Source: Cyclobacteriaceae bacterium (GTDB taxonomy: Bacteria; Bacteroidota; Bacteroidia; Cytophagales; Cyclobacteriaceae). Taken from it: a DNA stretch of 22,171 nt. The DNA lies in contig JAKISE010000050.1 of assembly GCA_021648745.1 (NCBI GenBank), positions 1 through 22,171 of the forward strand, given 5' to 3'. Positions 7,129-13,446 of this stretch are shown here, in pieces. Under the pieces are notes generated by a model. It ran no database searches. It saw only the letters and a program-made list of their open reading frames with translations, and had not been told where the DNA came from. Position 1 is the first letter of the stretch, and the number at the start of each line of letters is the position of its first letter. A program made the position numbers and the translations under genes.

Positions 7129-7602
7129 ATGATGGTATGGGCAATATTAGTTTTAATTTTATCAATTGGCATAGGGCTAATTGTGATTGAAATAATATTT
7201 GTACCGGGTACAACTATTATCGGAGTTCTTGGGTTGCTTTGTTTAATTGGGGGAATACTGTATGGGTTTTCAACCTTTGGAGCACCTATTGGTTGGGCAA
7301 TCACAGCTTTCACTGTTGTTATTTCAACCTCAGCCATTATTTTGGGTTTAAAATCAGGGGTTTGGAAAAGGTTTGCACTGGATCAAACGATGGATAGCAA
7401 AGTGAATGAGCACATAGCTATAGCTATTAAACCGGGGGAGCAGGGCATTGCATTATCAGCCTTACGCCCAATCGGGAATGCCGAATTTGGCAATGATAAG
7501 ATGGAAGTTACAACCTTAGGAGAGCTTGTTGATAGTGGCTCTAAAGTGAAAGTGACTCATATCGAAGGAAGAGTAATATATGTTGAACAATTAAATAATT
7601 AA
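7129..7602 (+). CDS. NfeD-like membrane protein with C-terminal OB fold
   Basis: A short NfeD (about 157 residues) that partners a flotillin-like protein in membrane microdomains. Two hydrophobic segments are visible near the N-terminus (about 3-20 and 26-44, rich in Ile, Gly and Leu, with a FVPGTT turn) and a third at about 50-70. A C-terminal soluble domain follows, with GEQGIALSALRPIGNAEF and GSKVKVTHIEGRVIYVE, typical of the NfeD OB fold. There is no ClpP-like protease domain. The start is taken as the first of two adjacent ATGs (7129 or 7132); a TTG at 7093 would add residues with no hydrophobic character. It ends two bases before floA, so they form one operon. Confidence 0.9.
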   Translation: MMVWAILVLILSIGIGLIVIEIIFVPGTTIIGVLGLLCLIGGILYGFSTFGAPIGWAITAFTVVISTSAIILGLKSGVWKRFALDQTMDSKVNEHIAIAIKPGEQGIALSALRPIGNAEFGNDKMEVTTLGELVDSGSKVKVTHIEGRVIYVEQLNN

Positions 7603-7604
7603 AC

Positions 7605-8600
7605 GTGGAAACATCAGGAGTAGGGTTATTAGTAATGGTATTTGGAGCGATTGTCTTTTTGGTAATCTTCCTATACTTCATTCCTATCAATTTATGGATT
7701 ACGGCCATCTTTTCAGGGGTGCGTGTAGGTCTTTTCGAACTCGTATTTATGCGTATTCGTAAGGTGCCTCCAAGTGTTATTGTTAATCAAATGATTACTG
7801 CTACCAAGGCAGGGCTTAATGTAACAACCTCTGAGTTGGAAACGCATTATTTGGCAGGTGGCCATGTGCCACTGGTAATTAAAGCGCTAATTTCGGCCGA
7901 TAAAGCAAACATTGCATTAGACTTTAAACAAGCTACCGCAATTGATTTGGCAGGTAGAGAAGTATTCGAAGCTGTTCAAATGTCGGTTAATCCCAAGGTA
8001 ATAACAACCCCTAAGGTAGCTGCTGTTGCAGCAGATGGTATTCAGCTAATTGCTGTAGCAAGAGTTACTGTAAGAGCAAACATTTCTCAATTAGTAGGTG
8101 GGGCTGGTGAAGATACTATCTTAGCTCGTGTGGGCGAAGGCATTGTAACTTCTATTGGTTCAGCACAATCGCATAAAGAAGTACTTCAAGATCCTGATAA
8201 AATTTCTAAACTAGTATTATCAAGAGGGTTGGATGCAGGAACTGCATTTACTATTCTTTCTATTGATATTGCTGATGTAGATGTTGGTGTAAACATTGGA
8301 GCTCAACTACAAACAGACCAAGCCATGGCTGATCTTAAAGTAGCAGAAGCGAAAGCGGAAGAGCGTAGAGCAATGGCAGTTGCTTATGAGCAAGAAATGA
8401 AGGCTGAAGCGCAAAAAGCACAAGCTGAGGTAATTAGGGCTGAAGCCTTGGTGCCTCAAGCAATGGCAGATGCTTTTAGAGCAGGGAATTTAGGTATTAT
8501 GGACTACGTTAAAATGAAAAATGTAGAAGCCGATACCGAAATGAGAGATTCTATTGCCAAAGGCGGTTCTAAAGGCAAAAAAGGATCGACTAAAAAGTAA
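7605..8600 (+). CDS. floA: Flotillin-like protein FloA
   Basis: A membrane-anchored scaffold of functional membrane microdomains. The 331-residue length matches the FloA (YqfA) family. A hydrophobic hairpin lies at about 8-45, followed by a SPFH-type domain with RKVPPSVIVNQMI and AADGIQLIAVARVTVRANI, and then an Ala/Glu/Lys-rich coiled coil (about 245-285) with repeated AEA words. The end is Lys/Gly-rich. It begins with GTG directly after the nfeD stop, and a strong terminator follows, closing a two-gene operon. Confidence 0.97.
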   Translation: METSGVGLLVMVFGAIVFLVIFLYFIPINLWITAIFSGVRVGLFELVFMRIRKVPPSVIVNQMITATKAGLNVTTSELETHYLAGGHVPLVIKALISADKANIALDFKQATAIDLAGREVFEAVQMSVNPKVITTPKVAAVAADGIQLIAVARVTVRANISQLVGGAGEDTILARVGEGIVTSIGSAQSHKEVLQDPDKISKLVLSRGLDAGTAFTILSIDIADVDVGVNIGAQLQTDQAMADLKVAEAKAEERRAMAVAYEQEMKAEAQKAQAEVIRAEALVPQAMADAFRAGNLGIMDYVKMKNVEADTEMRDSIAKGGSKGKKGSTKK

Positions 8601-8620
8601 GAACTAAAAGTTAATTTATC

Positions 8621-8660
8621 GGGGAGGTTTTCTATTAATATAGAGAACCTCCCCTTTTTT
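8621..8660 (+). terminator. Rho-independent terminator of nfeD-floA
   Basis: A fifteen-base stem beginning GGGGAGGTT (8621) pairs with a strand ending AACCTCCCC (8654) with one G-T wobble, and is followed by six T. Confidence 0.9.
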
Positions 8661-8801
8661 ATGGCACTAGTGGTTTTATAGTGCTTTGCTTTTTAAGAAC
8701 AACAAATGAAGTTTAGCCCATTGTTGTGTTTCATGTGGGTACGGTAAAGGGGAACCTTTAAAACATGTGATGAACATTTCGTGAAATGTAGGATACCTAA
8801 A

Positions 8802-9365
8802 ATGACATTTGCAGAATTAATAAAACCGAATGCTTGGTTAAGCGTAAAAATGGTGCTAATAAAATTGTTCCCCGATCAGGAAGATTTTATGGATGATTAC
8901 CAAAACGTTTTCAACAAATTACAAGTTATACCTCCTTTACCAAGCAATATTACCATCGATATAAAGTCTGTACACGACACGTATGATAATAGCCAATATG
9001 TTGATGTGGCTGGGTATTATACCAACCCTGCTAACAGAAATGATGAATATACAAATTCACTAGCAATCGAATACACCCCATGGAACGAATGGCTGGGTAT
9101 GCCTATTGATGAAAATTCACTCAATAATTTTTCTGAATTAGAGATTATTTCACATTGCCTAAACGAAATGACATATGCCGGTTTTGAGCAAGAAGAGATT
9201 CAATCTAAAATGGATAGAATAAGAGCTATAAAAGAGGAATACAATAATCTTACAACGGAAGAAAAGGGAAAACGGACGATTGCATTAGAAGATTTAGAAC
9301 CTAAGTGCGATATAGATTTTGATAAAATAATGGAAGGCAACCGTTATAATAAAAAGAACAACTAG
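8802..9365 (+). CDS. DUF6557-like protein of unknown function
   Basis: A soluble protein of about 187 residues. It resembles a Bacteroidota family I believe is catalogued as DUF6557: a start like MTFAELIKPNAW, then a PDQ segment, a central WNEWLGM motif, and EIISHCLNEMTYAGF about 25 residues later. No catalytic motif is evident and the function is unknown. The ATG at 8802 is preferred over the in-frame GTG at 8781 because the family-like N-terminus begins there. About 140 bases between the floA terminator and this gene hold only short hairpins (for example CATTTC/GAAATG at 8774-8787). It is the first of several unrelated small gene units in the strip up to 12456. Confidence 0.75.
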   Translation: MTFAELIKPNAWLSVKMVLIKLFPDQEDFMDDYQNVFNKLQVIPPLPSNITIDIKSVHDTYDNSQYVDVAGYYTNPANRNDEYTNSLAIEYTPWNEWLGMPIDENSLNNFSELEIISHCLNEMTYAGFEQEEIQSKMDRIRAIKEEYNNLTTEEKGKRTIALEDLEPKCDIDFDKIMEGNRYNKKNN

Positions 9366-9384
9366 TAGTATGGCACGAAAACAC

Positions 9385-9533
9385 ACAACCTATAAACTCA
9401 ATAGGGGGTTTGTGGTTAAATTCTTAGCTCATCTCTTGTAGCCAGCCCGTCAAATCAAAAATTTTCCTACGTGGGTTATCAAAATTTTGTACTTTTAACT
9501 CCCTACTGAAGTTTATTGTAGGGCGTTACAGGC
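9385..9533. repeat. attC-like spacer 1
   Basis: The left part has CCTATAAACTCAATAGGG (9389-9406), which is imperfectly complementary to the right part CCCTACTGAAGTTTATTG and following (9501-9523). The whole spacer can therefore fold into a long hairpin with unpaired bases. It ends in GTTACAGGC (9525-9533), whose exact complement GCCTGTAAC lies behind the next gene (10145-10153). It shares 22 identical bases (9385-9406) and 28 identical bases (9471-9498) with spacer 3. Confidence 0.65.
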
Positions 9534-9596
9534 AAACAAAATGACACCAAAATATAATTTCGACAGAAGTAAACCCTTTTATCCATAATCCACTAC

Positions 9597-10136
9597 TTGA
9601 CGGGTTTACATGGACTAACGGATTTGTACTCACGCGTTATAGTTGACAAGGTAAATGAATTAAAAACAGAAGAAGAAAAAGAGTCTTTACTTGCCAAAAT
9701 GAAGCCCGAGGTAAGACAAAACATACTCAATGCTCCTTATCATACTCCGCAATTTGGACAACTAAGTTTGAAATCAGTTAATGACAACCAAAATATTGAA
9801 ATTAATATTGACCAATTATCTAATGAGTTCTTCAATAATTCTGACTATCTCTTAGAACGTCAATTGAGAGCAGCTGGAATTCTAATCGTAATGGCATATG
9901 AGTTAACTAAAGATGGAGACATCAAAACAGATCTTTGGAATTTCTTTTACCACTGTAGAAATGCTGCGGCTCATGGAGGATCTTTTAACATTACCAACAG
10001 GAAAAGGTTTCCAGCAATTTGGAAAAACCTTGATATTAAAATCACTGATAACGGGACTAATCTCTTTAAGGACAAAGATGGAAATGGACTTATCCAACCG
10101 GGAGACCCTATTTCCCTTCTAACAACATATCTTTAA
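9597..10136 (+). CDS. HEPN-like protein, N-terminus apparently damaged
   Basis: A soluble protein of up to 179 residues. The C-terminal half has a helical segment ending FYHCRNAAAHGGSF, containing Rx4H (RNAAAH), the signature of HEPN domains, which are often ribonucleases in toxin and defence systems. No nucleotidyltransferase partner is adjacent. The start is unclear. The longest reading begins with TTG 9597. A better-placed ATG at 9541, eight bases behind the cassette-like boundary, opens a 15-codon frame (MTPKYNFDRSKPFYP) that stops at 9586-9588. A third frame continues plausibly as NPLLDGFTW. The original gene may have started at 9541 and suffered one or two frameshifts. The HEPN assignment rests on one motif. 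Confidence 0.55.
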   Translation: MTGLHGLTDLYSRVIVDKVNELKTEEEKESLLAKMKPEVRQNILNAPYHTPQFGQLSLKSVNDNQNIEINIDQLSNEFFNNSDYLLERQLRAAGILIVMAYELTKDGDIKTDLWNFFYHCRNAAAHGGSFNITNRKRFPAIWKNLDIKITDNGTNLFKDKDGNGLIQPGDPISLLTTYL

Positions 10137-10144
10137 ATAAGCCA

Positions 10145-10319
10145 GCCTGTAACAGCAGCTAAAAAATCATGGGAGTTTGTGGGTTAGGGAAGTGCATTAA
10201 GTTTTTGAAAGTCCGCCATAATTGTTATTTTTAAAATTGTTATGGCTTGGTGTGGAAAATATTTAGCAATTTAATCCCTACGCTTTTTAGCCATGTGCGT
10301 AATAAGGCTACTACATAGA
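10145..10319. repeat. attC-like spacer 2
   Basis: The left end is GCCTGTAAC (10145-10153), the exact complement of the GTTACAGGC that opens this gene unit at 9525. GCTAAAAA (10158-10165) pairs with TTTTTAGC (10284-10291), and an inner perfect pair GCCATAA/TTATGGC lies at 10215-10221 and 10240-10246. The right end TAAGGCT (10313-10319) nearly matches the complement of AGCCTAA behind the VapBC unit (10898-10904). It fills the 221-base gap before vapB and holds no gene. Confidence 0.6.
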
Positions 10320-10345
10320 TAGGCGCTTCTTTCTCACAGATTTCT

Positions 10346-10353
10346 TATATTTG
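10346..10353 (+). promoter_or_regulatory. Bacteroidota -7 box of the vapBC module
   Basis: TATATTTG is an exact TAnnTTTG match, ending four bases before the vapB ATG. This is the same spacing as at rlmN and suggests a leaderless or nearly leaderless transcript. Confidence 0.55.
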
Positions 10354-10357
10354 CTTT

Positions 10358-10528
10358 ATGGTAACAGTAATAAAAAAAGGAATACCGATAAGTGAAATGA
10401 TGCAGAAGTTAAATAAACTGGTTTCAAAAGAAAATCGAGGACTTCAAAGCAAAAAGTATTCTGGAAAAATAAAAGCTCAAATTGACCCTTTAAGTTACCA
10501 AAAGAACCTCCGTAATGAGTGGGAATAA
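10358..10528 (+). CDS. Small antitoxin of a VapBC-type module
   Basis: A 56-residue basic protein starting MVTVIKKGIPISEMMQKLNK. It resembles the small VapB-type antitoxins common before PIN-domain toxins in Bacteroidota. It would bind and inhibit the toxin and probably repress its own promoter. It overlaps the toxin gene by 14 bases (10515-10528), the usual tight coupling. The start is set by ATG 10358, directly behind a -7 box. The C-terminus (DPLSYQKNLRNEWE) is the likely toxin-binding part. Confidence 0.85.
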   Translation: MVTVIKKGIPISEMMQKLNKLVSKENRGLQSKKYSGKIKAQIDPLSYQKNLRNEWE

Positions 10529-10886
10529 GATATTCGTAGATACCAATATCTTAATTTATCTGCTAAATGGAGATTCTGATATTTCAAAAATTCTAGACGG
10601 TAAAGACCTTGTTATTTCTGTAATTACTGAACTAGAGCTTAAATCATTTCCTAAACTAACTGAGAAAGAATCGAAAATTATCGATTGTCTGATAGATGAA
10701 TGCCAAGTTATTAATATGAATGAAGAGATAAAAAAGCTTGCCATAGAAATGAGGAGAATGCATAAATTAAAGTTACCTGATGCCATTGTCGCAGCTTCGT
10801 CTTTCTACGCTAAACTTCCGATTTTTACTGCAGATAAGGAATTTAAAAAACTGGACGAACTTAACGTTATCATCTTTGAAGTTTGA
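10515..10886 (+). CDS. PIN-domain ribonuclease toxin, VapC-type
   Basis: A 123-residue PIN-domain endoribonuclease. The four metal-binding acidic residues are in place: Asp9 in FVDTN, Glu39 in VITELEL, Asp89 in LPDAIVAA and Asp107 in FTADKEF. The toxin should therefore be active. VapC toxins typically cut tRNA or rRNA; the target here is unknown. It is co-transcribed with, and overlaps, the antitoxin gene. The unit lies between two attC-like spacers, and toxin-antitoxin modules are well known passengers of large integron arrays. Confidence 0.92.
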   Translation: MSGNKIFVDTNILIYLLNGDSDISKILDGKDLVISVITELELKSFPKLTEKESKIIDCLIDECQVINMNEEIKKLAIEMRRMHKLKLPDAIVAASSFYAKLPIFTADKEFKKLDELNVIIFEV

Positions 10887-10897
10887 TTCATGCCCAA

Positions 10898-11108
10898 AGC
10901 CTAACAACCTATAAACTCAATAGGGTATCATCTGTTAAACGCTAAATTCATCTATTGTAGCTGAGCTGTCATCCCGATAATTATCGGGATTAATTTGACT
11001 ACGTGTTATTCTGATACCGAGGCCTCGGTATCAAAAAGTTTGCCTGTGTGGGTTATCAAAATTTTGTACTTTTAAAGTCCTTACTGTAAACTACAGAAAG
11101 CGTTGGCA
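10898..11108. repeat. attC-like spacer 3, with two extra perfect palindromes
   Basis: It begins with AGCCTAA (10898-10904) and ends with TTGGCA (11103-11108). It shares 22 identical bases (10904-10925) and 28 identical bases (11048-11075) with spacer 1. The middle is longer than in spacer 1 and carries two perfect palindromes, a 20-base one at 10971-10990 centred on GATAATTATC and a 22-base one at 11012-11033 centred on GAGGCCTC. The next gene starts 14 bases after the right end. Confidence 0.65.
10971..11033. repeat. Two perfect palindromes inside spacer 3
   Basis: ATCCCGATAA followed by its exact reverse complement occupies 10971-10990. TGATACCGAGG followed by its exact reverse complement occupies 11012-11033. 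From memory, similar CCCGATAnnTATCGGG and CCGAGGCCTCGG palindromes are frequent in Bacteroidota intergenic DNA. Spacer 1 lacks both. Confidence 0.85.
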
Positions 11109-11122
11109 GCAATTAAAAAAAA

Positions 11123-11686
11123 ATGAGGGACTATCTAAAATCATTCAATATACTGACAGATGATGAAATTGATACGTTTGAAAGGAAAGTAATCTACAAA
11201 CGATTAAATAAAGGCGATTTTTTCATCAAAGAAGGGAAAATCTCAAAAGAAGTAGCGTTCGTAGTTTCTGGATTATTGAGGTCATATTATTATTCATCTT
11301 CGGGAGAAGAAGTAACCTATTGTTTTACTTTTTCCAATTCCTTCCTTTCAGCGTATTCCTCATTTCTCTCACAAACAAAAACGGCAGAAAATATTCAAGC
11401 CCTAACAGATATTGAGCTATTTTCCATTTCGAAAAATGAAATTTTGAAACTAGAACGCTCAAGCCCAAATTGGTTGCGTTTTTTTAAGTTTATTGCAGAA
11501 CAAGAATATATAAAGATGGAGCAAAGAATTTTCATATTACAAAAGGAAACTGCTGAAAAGCGATATGAAGATTTACTCACTAATCAACCTGAATTTTTAC
11601 AGTTAATACCTCTAAACTACCTTTCTTCGTATTTAGGAATTACCCAACGACATTTAAGTCGAATAAGAAAGTCTATTTCGAATTAG
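11123..11686 (+). CDS. Crp/Fnr-family transcription regulator
   Basis: A cytoplasmic one-component regulator of 187 residues. The N-terminal cyclic-nucleotide-binding-like beta barrel spans about 20-110 (KGDFFIKEG, VVSGLLRSYY, SFLSAYSSF). The C-terminal helix-turn-helix spans about 162-185 (LNYLSSYLGITQRHLSRIRKS). There is no Cys cluster for an FNR-type iron-sulphur centre. This is the short form common in Bacteroidota, and the ligand is unknown. It precedes an oxidoreductase gene by 61 bases on the same strand and probably controls it. The ATG is 14 bases behind the right end of attC-like spacer 3. Confidence 0.92.
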   Translation: MRDYLKSFNILTDDEIDTFERKVIYKRLNKGDFFIKEGKISKEVAFVVSGLLRSYYYSSSGEEVTYCFTFSNSFLSAYSSFLSQTKTAENIQALTDIELFSISKNEILKLERSSPNWLRFFKFIAEQEYIKMEQRIFILQKETAEKRYEDLLTNQPEFLQLIPLNYLSSYLGITQRHLSRIRKSISN

Positions 11687-11747
11687 ACAAATGTCCTTTC
11701 TCGCAAGTTTTATAACACTGTTCTTTGCACAAAATAAAGAATAAGAA

Positions 11748-12326
11748 ATGAAACAAATTTTAATAATCAATGGACATCCTGATAAACAGAGTTACAATTA
11801 CGCCTTATCGGAGGTATATAAACAAGGTGTCAGTAAGACAAATGCAATAATAGCTCAAATTAATATTGCCGAATTGGATTTCAATCCGAACCTGCAATTT
11901 GGTTACAGACAAAGAACCGAACTAGAATCTGATTTATTAGATGCAATAGAAAAAATAAAAAAAGCAAACCATATTGTTTGGGTATTCCCTGTGTGGTGGT
12001 TTGGTTATCCTGCGCTTATGAAGGGGTTTATTGACCGAATTTTTCTTCCTAAAATAACTTTTGAATACATTGAAGGAAAAACATTACCGAACAAACTATT
12101 AAAAGGAAAAACTGCGAGAATTATTGTAACAGCTGATACACCCAAATGGTATGACTATCTGTTTATGAAAAGACCAGCCATTAATCAGTTCAAAAAAGGA
12201 ACATTAGAATATTGTGGAATCAGTCCAGTGAGAGTAACATACATTGCACCAATTAAAGATTCAACCCAAGACTTTAGAGAAAAATGGTTAAATAAAGTAT
12301 TTTTATTGGGTGAGAAATTAAAATAA
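11748..12326 (+). CDS. NAD(P)H:quinone oxidoreductase-like flavoprotein (Flavodoxin_2 fold)
   Basis: A soluble FMN or FAD enzyme of 192 residues, related to the MdaB/KefF/YwrO group, that reduces quinones or similar electrophiles with two electrons. ILIINGHPDKQSYN at residues 4-17 is the phosphate-binding loop. The WVFPVWWFGYPALMKGFIDRIFLP segment (given here as its recognisable parts WVFPVWW and GFIDRIF) is diagnostic of the fold. The gene follows a Crp/Fnr regulator, so an inducible detoxification pair is likely. The true substrate is not deducible. Confidence 0.9.
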   Translation: MKQILIINGHPDKQSYNYALSEVYKQGVSKTNAIIAQINIAELDFNPNLQFGYRQRTELESDLLDAIEKIKKANHIVWVFPVWWFGYPALMKGFIDRIFLPKITFEYIEGKTLPNKLLKGKTARIIVTADTPKWYDYLFMKRPAINQFKKGTLEYCGISPVRVTYIAPIKDSTQDFREKWLNKVFLLGEKLK

Positions 12327-12456
12327 CTATTGCCAAGACTGTATAAAAATAATAGCGGGATAAGTACAAATATCAAAGTCCCTTTTTTTGTACAAAATTC
12401 AGTGCTAAGCTGAAAGGTAAGCGCTTTTAAACCCGCTAGTAGCAATTATAGCTAAC
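12327..12456. repeat. attC-like spacer 4
   Basis: TTGCCAA at 12330-12336 complements the TTGGCA that opens this two-gene unit (11103-11108). TAGCGGG (12353-12359) pairs perfectly with CCCGCTA (12432-12438), and GTACAAATATCAAAG lies between. Read in reverse, the left arm (CTTTGATATTTGTACTT) resembles the right arm of spacers 1 and 3. It lies between the oxidoreductase and the convergent PAP2 gene, and no gene is present. Confidence 0.55.
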
Positions 12457-12491
12457 TAAAACTAGTAAATAGTATGGAGCATAATATGCCT

Positions 12492-13061
12492 TTATTTAGG
12501 CATAAGCTTTGGTGCATACTTTTTTAGTACCCAATAAACACCCATAGAAGTAGAGGCCCCTAACATGGCACCAGCAATAATATCGCCTGGGTAATGAACT
12601 CCTAAATAAACTCTAGTAAAACTAAATACAACTGCCCAAACAAAGAAAATCATAATCCACTTAAATTGCTTGCCTATAAGAAGCCATAATATGGTTGCAA
12701 CAGCAAATGAGTTAGTGGCATGTGATGAAACAAAGCTATAAAGCCCGCCTCGGTAATTATTAACGATATGCAACACTCCTGTTAAATGAGGTTCGTGAGA
12801 GGGTCGAAGCCTGCCCACCCAAGGTTTTAATAAACTCGATGATAGTTGATCGCCTAATGCGATCACCACTCCTACAATTAAAAGAACGTAAAGGCCCTTT
12901 AACTTAAACTTAATAAGAATAAAAATTATGGTAAATAAAAAAAAAGGAAGCCAAACTTTGCCATTGGTAAGGGTAATCATTACAGTATCGAGCCAAGGCT
13001 TGTGGAGCCCATTAAAAAATAGCAATAATTTTTCGTCAAGTGTAAGAATGAAATCTACCAT
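12492..13061 (-). CDS. PAP2-family membrane phosphatase
   Basis: An integral membrane acid phosphatase of 189 residues, probably acting on lipid phosphates such as undecaprenyl diphosphate or phosphatidylglycerol phosphate. The three family motifs are present: KxxxxxxRP at Lys79-Arg86-Pro87, SSH at 112-114 (usually SGH), and RxxxGxHxxxD at Arg150-Gly154-His156-Asp160. Five to six hydrophobic segments surround them. Active-site residues are complete. It lies downstream of cspA on the same strand, behind a terminator, so it may rely on read-through. An ATGCCT/AGGCAT hairpin (12486-12503) holds the stop codon in its loop. Confidence 0.92.
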   Translation of the reverse strand: MVDFILTLDEKLLLFFNGLHKPWLDTVMITLTNGKVWLPFFLFTIIFILIKFKLKGLYVLLIVGVVIALGDQLSSSLLKPWVGRLRPSHEPHLTGVLHIVNNYRGGLYSFVSSHATNSFAVATILWLLIGKQFKWIMIFFVWAVVFSFTRVYLGVHYPGDIIAGAMLGASTSMGVYWVLKKYAPKLMPK

Positions 13062-13073
13062 AGGCTAAAAATA

Positions 13074-13103
13074 AAAAAAGCCAGTTGAAACAACTGGCTT
13101 TTT
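13074..13103 (-). terminator. Terminator of cspA
   Basis: The stem GCCAGTTG/CAACTGGC (13080-13087 with 13091-13098, three-base loop) is flanked by A and T runs, so it would work in both directions. On the minus strand it follows the cspA stop codon. Confidence 0.9.
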
Positions 13104-13122
13104 AAAGTAAGATACTAAAACC

Positions 13123-13314
13123 TTATGCCTTTTTTACATTTACAGCATTTAATCCTTTTCTACCTTCTTGTAATTCGAATTCTACTTCGTCACCTTCTTT
13201 AACTTCGTCAATTAGACCTGATACGTGTACAAAGTACTCTTTGTTTGTTTCTTCTTCAGTAACAAATCCATATCCTTTGGAGTCGTTAAAGAATTTTACT
13301 GTTCCTTTACTCAT
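13123..13314 (-). CDS. Cold-shock-domain protein (CspA family)
   Basis: A small RNA/DNA-binding protein of 63 residues. RNP1 is KGYGFV and RNP2 is YFVHVS. The first residues MSKGTVKFFN are typical, which fixes the start at 13314; a longer in-frame reading to 13368 would add a hydrophobic, non-family N-terminus. A -7 box lies at 13336-13343, leaving a short leader of about 20 bases, unlike the long cold-regulated leader of E. coli cspA. It probably acts as an RNA chaperone. Confidence 0.96.
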   Translation of the reverse strand: MSKGTVKFFNDSKGYGFVTEEETNKEYFVHVSGLIDEVKEGDEVEFELQEGRKGLNAVNVKKA

Positions 13315-13335
13315 TATAATTATTAATTTAAAGCA

Positions 13336-13343
13336 CAAATGTA
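13336..13343 (-). promoter_or_regulatory. Bacteroidota promoter of cspA
   Basis: On the minus strand this reads TACATTTG (an exact TAnnTTTG), with TTG 17 bases upstream (13361-13363) as a plausible -33 element. Confidence 0.65.
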
Positions 13344-13446
13344 GCATTAAATTAAATGTGCAATACAACTAAATATGATTTATTTTTTTAGTCAAGCAGA
13401 GCTTTTCTGAGACAAAACTAGTGTTTATAGCATTTGTATTCAATAA

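Noticed and set aside
8661..8801. A fifth attC-like spacer before the DUF6557-like gene
   Set aside because: Small hairpins are present (ACAACAA/TTGTTGT, CATTTC/GAAATG), but no end complements the sequence behind the gene at 9366-9384, so membership in the array is not supported.
12486..12503. Hairpin ATGCCT/AGGCAT as terminator of the PAP2 gene
   Set aside because: It contains the stop codon in its loop and has no following T-run on the minus strand.
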